64,000 bases of DNA, from NCBI GenBank assembly GCA_036346405.1, contig CM070567.1, positions 43,319,470-43,383,469 on the forward strand. Reading direction: 5' to 3'. Positions 55,601 through 64,000 of this stretch are shown one piece after another. A program made the translations under genes and the position numbers. Source of the DNA: Phyllostachys edulis (Eukaryota > Streptophyta > Magnoliopsida > Poales > Poaceae). Under the pieces are notes generated by a model. That model searched no databases. It saw only the letters and a program-made list of their open reading frames with translations, and was not told the origin of the DNA. Within the stretch, counting starts at the first letter, position 1. The number at the start of each line of letters is the position of its first letter.

Positions 55601-57169
55601 CAAATCCAAGGTGACTATGAATAGCAGTGACTTACCACCTCTCTGCCTGTTTGCAGAGTTCCTCTTTTTCCTGTCGCAGCTCTAGAAGTTGTCGATGATA
55701 TTCACCGACAACAACAATTTGCTCTATGGCTTTCTGCAAGATGAAAAGACGGTGAGAAACAAGAGAAGATTATACCTGTATATATAAGTACGATTAAGTA
55801 CTTACATTCATGGTTGATCGAGCAAACATCGAGTAAACCGACTCCGGATCTTGACTTGTCTACCCTCGTGACTTGGTCCCACCAAACCTTCTCAAGGCGT
55901 TCATTATCAAAGGTATCCCTCTATTGGGAATATCGTTGGGATGGGGACTTCGATCGCGAGATCTGAAAGCGAAGACCCTCGATGGAAGCGAGCCCAAAGA
56001 AGTCGGTAGCAGGTTGAAATACTCTTCTTCTTGATTACGTAACCAGGTTTCTCTTTGGGTGCCGGAGGAACGTCTGCGATCTCCTTTAAAAGACGGTGGG
56101 CGAGAACCGCCACCATCTTGACCAGAGGCCTGCGGTTGCCTCTGTTCTATCCACGATCATCTCGGTGGTCGTGGCGACCGCCTCAATAGTCGCATTGTTC
56201 TTTGGAGCTTTCACGACCATCTCGATGGTCGCATTCTCTTCTTGGAGTCTCCACTACCATCTCTGTGGTCACCGCTGCTACTTGAGAGGTTGTAGCCGCT
56301 ACCTTCTTTGGGTACAACAGTACCTCATTGGTTGTCGTAACCACTTGGCCACGACTTCCTCTACCACAGGCCGAGGATGATCCTCGACCACTTCCTTGTT
56401 GTCTCTCCAAAGAATTTGGAGAGGTAGCAATAGGCTTCTCAACGAAGCATTCTCGGAAATTTGAAGGAGTCGGGCTAAAACAAACAAAGGAAAGCAATTC
56501 AGGTTGTGAAAAGGAAAAAGGTAAATTCTGTTCTTACACTTTAGTATATTTCACATACCTCTGCACCTTGGACCTAAATAGGAATTTGGGAGTCACTTTC
56601 CCAACGGAAGATTTCTTCTTCTCTACGACCACGTCTGGTCGTGGATTTTGAACAGGGACCATCTCTCTGGTCTCCTGACTTTCTGGATGGCCGAGATCAG
56701 TCTCGACCACTCCAAGAGCAGCATTGCCATCAGCCATAGGCTCTCTTTGAGCGGTATTATCCTTCACAAAGACATAAAATCCTTCCAGTTCTCCTTTTCC
56801 AAGTGCTTAACAAAACCGGGAGTGGCGAAATCTGCGAAAGATTTTTGTCATAATAGAAGGGTACCTTGGCCTTGCGAGGTTTGCGCTTTAGAGGTTCACT
56901 ACTTGACCTCCTCCACTTGACTATTTTAGCCTCGGCTTGATTGCGGCTATATTCGCCACAAGCTTTGCGAGAGGATGCAGTCGAAGGGCTAGAACTCGAA
57001 CTCGCCCTCCTTTGTCGTCACCCCTTAAAAGTCGGCGTCTCTTGGGCGAAGGAGTGAGCCTTTGTCCTTTGTCAACCCTGCACCGATGGTTATCGATCTG
57101 ACTTCTTCATCATCCCGACGATTTTCCATGCCTACTTTACGTAAATCAAAATAGAAAGAAAGAATTACT

Positions 57170-57320
57170 AACGGTCGTAAGATTTTCTCGACCCGATATC
57201 AAATCGTAAGTTTTTCTCGACCTTTCCTCGGCAAGTAAGATTTCCTCACGGTCACGACTAAGTTGTAAGTTTTTCTACAACATTTCTCTAGTCGTAAGTT
57301 CTTTCTCGACTATAAAGTCT
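57170..57320. repeat. GTCGTAAG hairpin cluster, second interior block
   Basis: Five units, again with one TTGTAAG...CTACAA variant. It lies in an intron of the antisense gene. Confidence 0.7.
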
Positions 57321-58619
57321 TAAAGATAAAATCAACTCTTGATTACCTTTAGGCGAACCATCCTTTCCTCTGCGGATACGATCGCAAGGATTTTAGGAAC
57401 CGCCACACTAAGTGGCGGAGACTTCTCTAAGCGAGTTTGACTCTAACGTCAATCTCATTTGGTGAAAGATCTGTTCAAGCAGATAAAGGCATCTTTTAAA
57501 CAACTGCGAAAAGACCAAACCGAGAGCTAAGTCGAAAATTCACTTACCCTCGTTGTAGTCCTGGTTGGGTGCATTAGCCCAGTATCTCCACATAGGGATG
57601 CTCGTTTCTTCAAAGGACTAATTAGTGTGATGAAATCTTTCACCACATGCCATCGATCAACCCTTCCTTCTTCAAGTCCTTGATAGCTTGAACATAAGGG
57701 CAATCCTACCGTGATATCTTGAGTCGAATCCATGAAGATTTCTTTTCGTGACCTTTCCCACGAAAGAGAGGTCATCTTCGAGGTGACTTTCGGTAAAACC
57801 ACCTCTTCCTCCATCCGACCCACGAAGACCGGTGAAACTCTGAATATACTCCCTCGACTTCCCGTCGTGGAGTTTTAGACCACAACTTCCAAAATCCCGA
57901 CTTGCAGAGACATTCCATAGAAATATTGGAAAAGCTCAAGGTCATTGGAATTCCTGTCGCCTCGCACAAATATCTGGCAACTTCGGCATGGTGATGGAGT
58001 TAGGACCAAGGTTCACTAACTCCACCCCAAAATGCTCGAGCACAACGGTGAGAAAGGGGTGAGCAGGCAGTCGAAGGCCACACTCACAATAAGCCTGGAA
58101 GACGGGAATTTGCCCATTCTCCCCTGACGGCCAATGCTGCCCAATTGCCGGAAACCATTTCACAAGAGTCTTCTCTGGAATCTTCCCGGCGACAACTAGG
58201 GCTTGAATCTTCGCCGTATCCATCTCCGACTCTTCCCACTCAGAAACTTTCCTGGCCATCTCTCTTGGAAGCAGAAATTTTGGGTCGAAAAAGAGGGCAC
58301 AATTGGAGTGGCGGCGAGAAGGCAAAACGACTTCGGCGGAGAAGGCAAGAGCTTGAAGAACAAAGCGGGAGCAATTTGGGGAAAAGTAAGATCTTAGGTT
58401 TTACCCTCGGTGAGTATATATAACACGTACCTTGAGCGGGGCGTGATATTCAAGGGTCGCCACCGTCTCGGGAACGCTTCAACAGAACGAGCTAGCAGGC
58501 GTCGTTTGAGATTCCCGATGTGTCCGTTCGAGAAATTCAGGTTTGCGTTTACATCTCAAGCGAAATTACTTCCTTGGTTAGATCTTTTCAACCAAAGGAA
58601 ATGATAATCGGAAAGTTCC

Positions 58620-58790
58620 TTCTTCCGATCACTATACTCGACCACCTTGTGATCGTAGAAATGCTTTTACGACCACTTGATAGTCGTAAGCAATTTTCTT
58701 GACCAAGCACATTTCTGGTCAAAGTAGTATACAATCGAAGAGTTTTCCTTTAATTATTTTCTCGATCCTCTCATGATCGTAAGACCATCT
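58620..58790. repeat. GTCGTAAG hairpin cluster upstream of the antisense gene
   Basis: Several GATCGTA/TACGACC and AGTCGTAAG units between the antisense start codon and the 3' LTR, possibly in its promoter. Confidence 0.6.
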
Positions 58791-58838
58791 AGAACCCTTT
58801 ACCAAGTAAGTTGCTTTCACTTGAAGCTAGGGGCTAGA

Positions 58839-59576
58839 TGGCGAGATATAATAATCCTCATTTTACCTTTTATCTATAATTTTTATTATAGGTAAATATG
58901 GCGTCATGTGAACCACGAGTGTACCCTTAATGTTATGAAGGAAGAACCAAATGGATGGTCGTAAGTTCTTCTCGACCACCCCCATAGTCGTAAGTTATGC
59001 TACGACTATCCCATAGTCGTAAGTCTTGCTACGACTACCTCATAGTCATAGATTCCTCTCGACTAGGTCACCACGACCACCTTATAATCAAATGAACACT
59101 GCAGACAAGTGGGTCTTATTGATTAAGGGATTCAACAATCATCATCTGTTGTTATTCTACGAGAATAATGGCACGTAATACCCCATTATCTACGGTATAT
59201 AGTCATGGAGCGGCGTGGAGGAATTAATACACGGTAATTACTACCAACATGCGCTTGATTCGAGGAGGTGATGGTAGCGCCGCTTTACAGAGTAATAGCT
59301 GCTCCTTCACGTACTATAAAAGGCGGCAACTAGAAAAGGGAGGATGAAGGATCGAGCCATCAGGAATACAAGCACTATCTGTAATAGTCTTAGTTTTTCC
59401 CCTGATTGTTCAGTATACACTCAATACCATACACACACAGAGTAGGGTTGTTATTCTCTCCGGAGAAGGCCGAACACATATAAAAATTCCCGTGTGAATC
59501 TCTCTGCATGATTCTATTCTAGGAGACCCCCCGAATCAAACAATCTTTACGTAAGTTCGGTTCTAAAACACCGACA
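58839..59576 (+). repeat. Tat 3' LTR
   Basis: 738 bp, TGGCGAGATATAATAATCC...AACACCGACA. The purine tract GAAGCTAGGGGCTAGA precedes it. It differs from the 5' LTR mostly at CAG/CTG sites. Confidence 0.9.
59315..59322 (+). promoter_or_regulatory. TATA box of Tat 3' LTR
   Basis: TATAAAAG, equal to 46753-46760. Confidence 0.65.
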
Positions 59577-59735
59577 AGATCCAAACGTGCAGTCAAAGCT
59601 AACAAGAACTAACAAAACTCTGTTCGGATTCTGAGTTCTGTTCTATCTTTAGTAGTTTCTTGAATTAGGAAAGTCTTTTTTATATTTTGTATTTAGATAA
59701 GGAGTTGTAACCGACTAGGACTCTCTTAGTCTGGA
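59577..59735 (+). repeat. remainder of Gypsy-Z 3' LTR
   Basis: It starts with the AGATC duplication and continues the LTR begun at 46246. It contains AGTCTTTTTTATATTTTGTA and GTTGTAACCGACTAGGAC, then stops where copia gag sequence begins. The rest of the LTR is missing, so Gypsy-Z lacks its true right end. Confidence 0.55.
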
Positions 59736-60192
59736 TCTTTTTGACAATGGTCATCAACCGGACGACGAAATCGTCGACCAATTCGGTCTCCTTCATGTGC
59801 CGCCCCTCTAACTCTAACTTGAGGGTTTGCACCTTGGCTTCCTTCACAAGTTCGACACCTAGATGCATCGTCTTCAATGCCTCCCATGCCTCCTTGGCCG
59901 TCTCTTTTTCGTCCAGTAGGAAGAGCGTCTCCTTGGAGATGCCATGATAGATGGCATCCACTGCCATCTGATCCTTGTGCACGTCGGCGTCGCCAAACTC
60001 AACCGCGCCCCACACGCCTTGAGCTCTCATGTATACCTTCATCTTGATCGCCCACGCCACGTCGTTGCTCTTCGTGAGCAACGGGTACTGGAGGGACATT
60101 GTTCCCTCCCTTGTCGGTGCCTTTGATAACACTGTGTCCACGACGTCATCGCCCGTCACGATTTTGCTAGGGAACAACATTATCTTCAGCAT
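59732..60192 (-). pseudogene. Copia-2 gag fragment
   Basis: Minus-strand frame from ATG 60192. SLQYPLLTKSNDVAWAIKMK, VWGAVEFGD, KEAWEALKTMHLGVELVKEA and ETELVDDFVVRLMTIV are the capsid (UBN2/DUF4219-type) signature of a plant Ty1/copia gag. Homology stops at about 59732. The frame runs on by chance to 59680 into LTR-like DNA. All of protease and pol is missing, so this is a 5' fragment about 150 codons long. The gag part itself has no stop, so the break is recent or the fragment is a deletion product. Confidence 0.85.
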
Positions 60193-60224
60193 CTACTCAT
60201 GTGGAACCTCGCTCTGATACCAAA
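60193..60224 (-). other. Copia-2 primer-binding site and short leader
   Basis: Minus strand TTTGGTATCAGAGC (60211-60224) is an intact Met-tRNA primer site next to the LTR, 18 bases upstream of the gag ATG. Confidence 0.85.
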
Positions 60225-60639
60225 TATTGGAGTTGATTCACTCAACTCTATGTGCTTCACACACACACAACCTCTCCCCCCCCCTTTGTTTCTCACAAAC
60301 ACACACACACATGCACAAGAGACACTTTTTTGGTGCTTCGTTGCTAACTGCATAGCGATGTCTTTTCTCCTTTCTTCATGTTACAAATAAATAGCCTAGT
60401 ACAAGGAAGCTTATCAGCTGAGCAAGGAAACTAATCATATTACCTAAGGAAGAAATTACTTGCCAAAACTAACTCCTGGAAATTTGGAATCACACCATGA
60501 TCCTAACTTACCAAATATCTAACAAATTTACGAGGTAAGTGCTCAAGACTCGGTCATGCGTGCATGCACGCCATCACAGCGTGAGCTTGCACGTCTATCT
60601 ACATGGAACACGTAACACACGACAAGATTAACTCCAACA
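60225..60639 (-). repeat. Copia-2 5' LTR
   Basis: About 415 bp. In element orientation it begins TGTTGGAGTTAATCTTG and ends CAACTCCAATA (CA mutated). It holds (CA)n and C-rich tracts at 60260-60315. CCCAA at 60640-60644 would be the target duplication; its partner is not present. Confidence 0.75.
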
Positions 60640-60965
60640 CCCAACAGTTGTCATGGAATGGCCTGGATACTGATGGATGCTTATCAAACCTCCAGAAGAA
60701 TTTGTTTGAATTAGGCTCTTTGTGATTTGTACGCTACCCTACAGAGACTCATATAGAATTTTTTTTAAAAATAATCTATTTTTTATTCGGAATTACAAAA
60801 ATAATACTGGTTAATTTTTTTATAGAAATAATCTCTAGTCGTCGTACGGTTTGGCGAATCAGGAAAATCGCCCAACCGACGCGTGACACATATCCAAGTC
60901 ACTCAATGGAACGGCGATTTAATGGTTTGAGGCATCGTTGCTTGATGGCATGACGACTTTGACAG

Positions 60966-61029
60966 AGTCGCCATACGGTCGTGCGAATAGGTCGAAGCTG
61001 GGCCCAAGTCGGCCAACCGTATGGCGACT
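60966..61029. repeat. 14-bp perfect inverted repeat
   Basis: AGTCGCCATACGGT (60966-60979) and ACCGTATGGCGACT (61016-61029), with a 36-base loop. A related GTCGTCGTACGGTT is at 60838. It may be part of an unrecognised transposon end or a 5' regulatory element of the next gene. Confidence 0.7.
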
Positions 61030-61162
61030 TGGGGTGTGGAGATGGAGAGGGAAAAAAGAGGAGGGGAAGAAGAAGAGGAGGAGAAAAAAGAGGTTCTTCG
61101 CTTTGCATCGACGACTAGGACGGTGAGTTTGTAGTATTATTTTGTACAAGTGTATTTTTGAA

Positions 61163-61322
61163 ACCATGGTAGGTTAGCAAGCAACATCATGTGTAGTGAC
61201 ATATTGTTAGCAAATATTTAGAGATAGCATGATTAATTAGTAACCATGGTAGGTTAGTGAGCAACATCGTGTGTAGTAACATATTGTTAGCAAATGTTTA
61301 GAGATAGCATGATTAATATGAT
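61163..61322. repeat. 80-bp tandem duplication
   Basis: Two copies starting ACCATGGTAGGTTAG at 61163 and 61243. They differ at a few positions. Confidence 0.85.
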
Positions 61323-61910
61323 TAGTTTAGAAGTTCGTATGAAGGAAAAATGAGTCGGTGAAAATAAATTTAGTTGTACTATTCCGCGTGCTACGCTAAT
61401 TGCGTACGGGCTAGATGAATGATAACATATTACTTTACTATTATATAAACATGTCGATAACCCGTGCATTTGCAAATTCTAGTTTATAGAATGTTAAATA
61501 TATGTATTTATTTGCACAATAAAGAATTGATAACATTTACTTCATAGTTTTGGTTGGATTAAGGAATCACAAATACATGGTTCCAAACATGTAGGATTCT
61601 TAAACATATGAATTTTTTGTTTTTTTTTCCTGAAAGCTTGACCCATTATAAATATGCATAGTAACGATGATGCTTTAAATATTTCACAATCCATAGCAGC
61701 CGGTACAGGTGTTAATGTAATATAGCCTTTGTAGGGAAAATTATGTGTTTACCACATGGGTTTGATGAAATTGTATATGTATTACCACTGTGTTCGAGCA
61801 AAGTGTTTAGGTGCCACTAAGAACATATCAAATATGATTTATTTGTCATTGGAATATAATTTAAATGCTTAATTAATATGAATGCTTTTAATTTCTTAAT
61901 TTGTAGGTAT

Positions 61911-64000
61911 GGCTCACGACCACAGTGGTTCAGTGGCATTTGATCTCTTTGGACGGTTAGTCGACCAAGAGACCGCGTGAGCCGTCGTGTGCCGCATCCG
62001 ATTCAGCGGGGACGACGCGGCTGACTTGGGGGTGGTTCGTATGCGGACACCCCGACGGGCTTGGAGACTGGACCTGCCGGGTAGAGAGGTTTGTCCACAA
62101 GTCGTGCCACTTTTTGTATCATATGCCCACTATGTACTTACTTCTTCGTGCTTTTTAGGCTGAGCCGTGCCGGCCTTCTACCTCTCGCGTGGATGGTGGA
62201 GGACACCGAAGAGGACGGCGGTCTAGTCGACGACGACGGGGAGGTCTAGGCCGGTTCGGAGCGGTCACGACGGTTCCCATTTGACCGGTCACTCCTGACT
62301 ACCCTGGTGGACCGGTGGCGGCCCGAGACGCACACCTTCCACCTCCCTTTCGGGGAGATGGCCCCTACTCTGCAGGATGTCGCAATGCTGCTCAGCCTGC
62401 CTATCGCGGGAGCCCCTGCATTCCCACCGGACGTGGCTGTTGACTAGCGCGACGCCCTGTTGGGCAAGCTTTAGGGGGTTCTTGCAGCGGAGGTCGCGCC
62501 TCCGTACTTCGACTTCTCGGTGCGACAGCAGCATGGTCCGCCCCTACGGTGGCTTTCGCAGTTCCGGGTACGTATATTACCTATTTTCCATGTTTAGCAA
62601 TGTATTGAGGCCTAGCCATATGACGGGTTTACTAATTATTCATTTCTGCGTAGGTCGAGCGGATGGTCCCACAGCCCACCATCGACAAGGTGTCGTGGCA
62701 CCTCGAGGTGTACTTGCTGTGGCTCTTCGGCTGGGTACTGTTTACCAGTAGCCACGGTGACTCCGTCGACTCCCACCTCGTTGGGTACGCGAGGGCCATC
62801 GCCGACGGCGAGGAGCTAGAGATCAATTGGGGATTAGCCGTACTTGCCGTGATGTACCGCGGCATGTGCGATGCGTGTTGTAGGACGAAGCCCACATCTA
62901 TCCTCACAGGCTACCCCCTCCTGCTGCAACTGTGGTCATTCGAGCGCTTCTCTCTTGGATGGCCCATGCTGGTAGACTCTAGTCCGTACGGCGCAGACAT
63001 GTACCATGGGGACGTAGTGGACCGGCCGACCGTAGGGTCCCTTTGGTGCTGTAGACGGGTACGTACTTCCCTATATATTTACTTCAGTCATATTACAAGT
63101 AATCCTTTGTAACCACTGTTCTGGCTCGCAGGCACAGTATCCACACATGCAGGTCACACGTGTGTACGAGCACTTTGTGGAGCAGCTGGACCGTCTCACC
63201 GCTGACGATGTGCGCTAGGAGCCGTACTCCGATCAGGAGACAGAGGCCCGTGCTCCCACGGGGTTGTCTTCACTGTGCTGGCGCGACCGGGCATACTGGC
63301 GGATGTAGAAGAAGCACGTCTTTGACGTGTTCATCGAGGACTACGTGGTGCACAGGGTGATGCGCCAGTTCGGCCTCCGCCAGGTTGTTCTAGTTCCCGT
63401 CGGGACGAGGGTGCCTAACTCGACCCACGCGTGAGTTATATACAACACATGTTCACATATGTTTTTGATAGTTCTGTTACGGTGGCTTCTAATTGCAGTG
63501 GTACGTTTCGCAAGCATAGTAGGAGGGGTGGCACTAGGACGCAGTGGCCAGCCAAGATGGAGCCGTGGGTGGCGCATTGGGCGAACCCCACGAGGATCAA
63601 GCGTCTCGGAGGGCGGCCCGTCGACCCGTCGTCTGACGAGTATCGCCAGGTATGCCCGCAGAACCGCGCCAGTGGTGCATGTCATCGACCTTGCCCCCGC
63701 TCGTGTGCCAGCACCGACCGACTCGTACCCTCTACACTTCGCGAGGAACGTGCACCTCGCGATACGTAAAATCATGTTTTAAAATGTCTGAGTACGGTTA
63801 CCTAAATTATAGGTTTGACGCTTTGACATACTTCTTACAGACAGACATCAACATCGGCCTGGACAGGATCGGCATTGGTGCGGAGGTCACGCGCGACGAG
63901 CTAGTGCAGTTTGTTCGTCGGGCCTGCAGTGCGGCAAGGCGATGCGTGACCCTGACGTCGTGTAGGACAGTCCAGGAGGTAGCCTCGTCAGCGCATACGT
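61911..64000 (+). pseudogene. plant mobile domain (PMD) protein gene, broken, runs off the edge
   Basis: Exon-like segments with matching splice signals: 62159-62567 (after TTTTTAG, before GTACGT), 62654-63058, 63132-63430 and 63499-63649, then from 63841. They read AGLLPLAWMVED; LLTTLVDRWRPETHTFHLPF and GEMAPTLQDVAMLLSLPIAG; VSWHLEVYLLWLFGWVLFTS; YEHFVEQLDRLTADDVR; SLCWRDRAYW; and HRVMRQFGLRQVV. This is the plant mobile domain (PF10536, formerly 'aminotransferase-like'), found in MAIN/MAIL proteins and in transposon-borne copies. A first ATG at 61911 (MAHDHSGSVAFDLFGRLVDQ) is plausible. Stops in the second, third and fifth segments (near 62249, 62445, 62473, 63217 and 63307) show it is a pseudogene. 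It is probably transposon-derived. Intron positions agree with its being genomic, not processed. Confidence 0.75.

Larger units (their letters stand above)
54344..58325 (-). pseudogene. antisense multi-exon gene of the Tat element ('putative gypsy type transposon' protein)
   Basis: The start is an ATG at 58325. The first exon (58325 to about 57549, with two frameshifts) reads CECGLRLPAHPFLTVVLEHF, GVELVNLGPNSITMPKL, SGFWKLWSKTPRREVEGVYS and later VVKDFITLISPLKKRASLCG. The pattern matches the Transposase_28 / putative gypsy type transposon family (PF04195). Donor GTAAGTG follows. A small exon lies at about 57347-57470, bounded by TTGAACAG and AAAGGTAATC. Charged, Lys/Glu/Ser-rich exons follow to about 55000, with clear GT...AG introns at about 55222-55283 and 55031-55101 and heptad-like sequence suggesting a coiled coil. 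The last exon (54344-54592) reads QSIKEAVEMRRSYALAKLKA. The role of this protein is unknown; it is on the strand opposite gag-pol. Confidence 0.7.
46288..59576 (+). mobile_element. Tat-lineage Ty3/gypsy element with antisense gene
   Basis: A complete 13.3-kb insertion: LTRs 46288-47009 and 58839-59576, AGATC on both sides, and gag, protease, RT, RNase H, a second RNase H and integrase on the plus strand. A long 3' region carries an antisense multi-exon gene. The second RNase H before integrase and the antisense 'putative gypsy type transposon' protein are features of the Tat/RIRE2-like group. The sense genes contain frequent small indels. Confidence 0.92.
60640..61910. other. intergenic DNA between Copia-2 and the PMD gene
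   Basis: No coding signal recognised. It is AT-rich around 60740-60830, has a purine-rich run (GA-rich) at 61040-61092, an inverted repeat at 60966-61029 and an 80-bp duplication at 61163-61322. Confidence 0.5.

Noticed and set aside
60193..60224. Possible tRNA gene from the Met-tRNA match
   Set aside because: Only 14 bases match and they sit beside an LTR. The other TGGTAT sites are the same kind of primer site.

Overview
This window is plant nuclear DNA made almost entirely of nested transposable elements. The chromovirus, Tat and copia protein families, the CACTA ends and the plant mobile domain gene all point to a grass, most likely a rice relative (Oryza). That placement is inferred from family resemblance, not from a search. 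No bacterial operon, CRISPR array, rRNA or tRNA gene was seen. The tRNA-like sequences are retrotransposon primer-binding sites.

Layout, left to right. (1) 1-2148 and 12716-13592: a minus-strand Ty1/copia element ('Copia-1') with a 130-bp 5' LTR at 13463-13592. Its 3' half lies beyond the left edge. (2) 2149-12715: a minus-strand chromodomain-type Ty3/gypsy element ('Gypsy-A') inserted in Copia-1, flanked by GGGGG duplications. (3) 13593-14535: the last exon and 3' end of a COBW/CobW-C domain gene, the only trace of an ordinary host gene. (4) 14536-15010 plus 28265-28272: an LTR ('LTR-C') split by Gypsy-Y. (5) 15011-28264: a second minus-strand chromodomain gypsy ('Gypsy-Y') with 3.65-kb LTRs and CCACA duplications. 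(6) 28273-59735: a plus-strand gypsy ('Gypsy-Z') that shares its 5' LTR (28525-28910) with a shrunken relative. Gypsy-Z is broken by four insertions: a CACTA transposon (29501-33605, TSD AAG); a solo LTR (34088-40596, TSD GATTT) that itself holds a second CACTA (37822-40169, TSD ACA); a 2.4-kb LTR-like element (41415-43821, TSD TGGAT); and a Tat-lineage gypsy (46288-59576, TSD AGATC). (7) About 59732-60639: the 5' end of another minus-strand copia ('Copia-2'). (8) 61911-64000: a multi-exon plant mobile domain (PMD) pseudogene running off the right edge.

The insertion order follows from the nesting: host elements (Copia-1, Gypsy-X/Z) came first, then Gypsy-A, Gypsy-Y, Tat, CACTA-1 and the solo LTRs, and CACTA-2 last inside the solo LTR. 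Every internal insertion edge was fixed by a direct target-site duplication read from the sequence.

The most noteworthy signals are these: a CACTA element whose subterminal repeats are split by a coding-like segment; a long foldback hairpin shared by both CACTA elements; a 178-bp duplication that copied 28 bp of a CACTA end with its flank; hairpin units in the Tat element whose arms co-vary; an antisense multi-exon gene inside the Tat element; and a systematic CAG/CTG to CG(A) difference that probably reflects sequencing error in heavily methylated elements and makes Gypsy-Y and Tat look more broken than they are.
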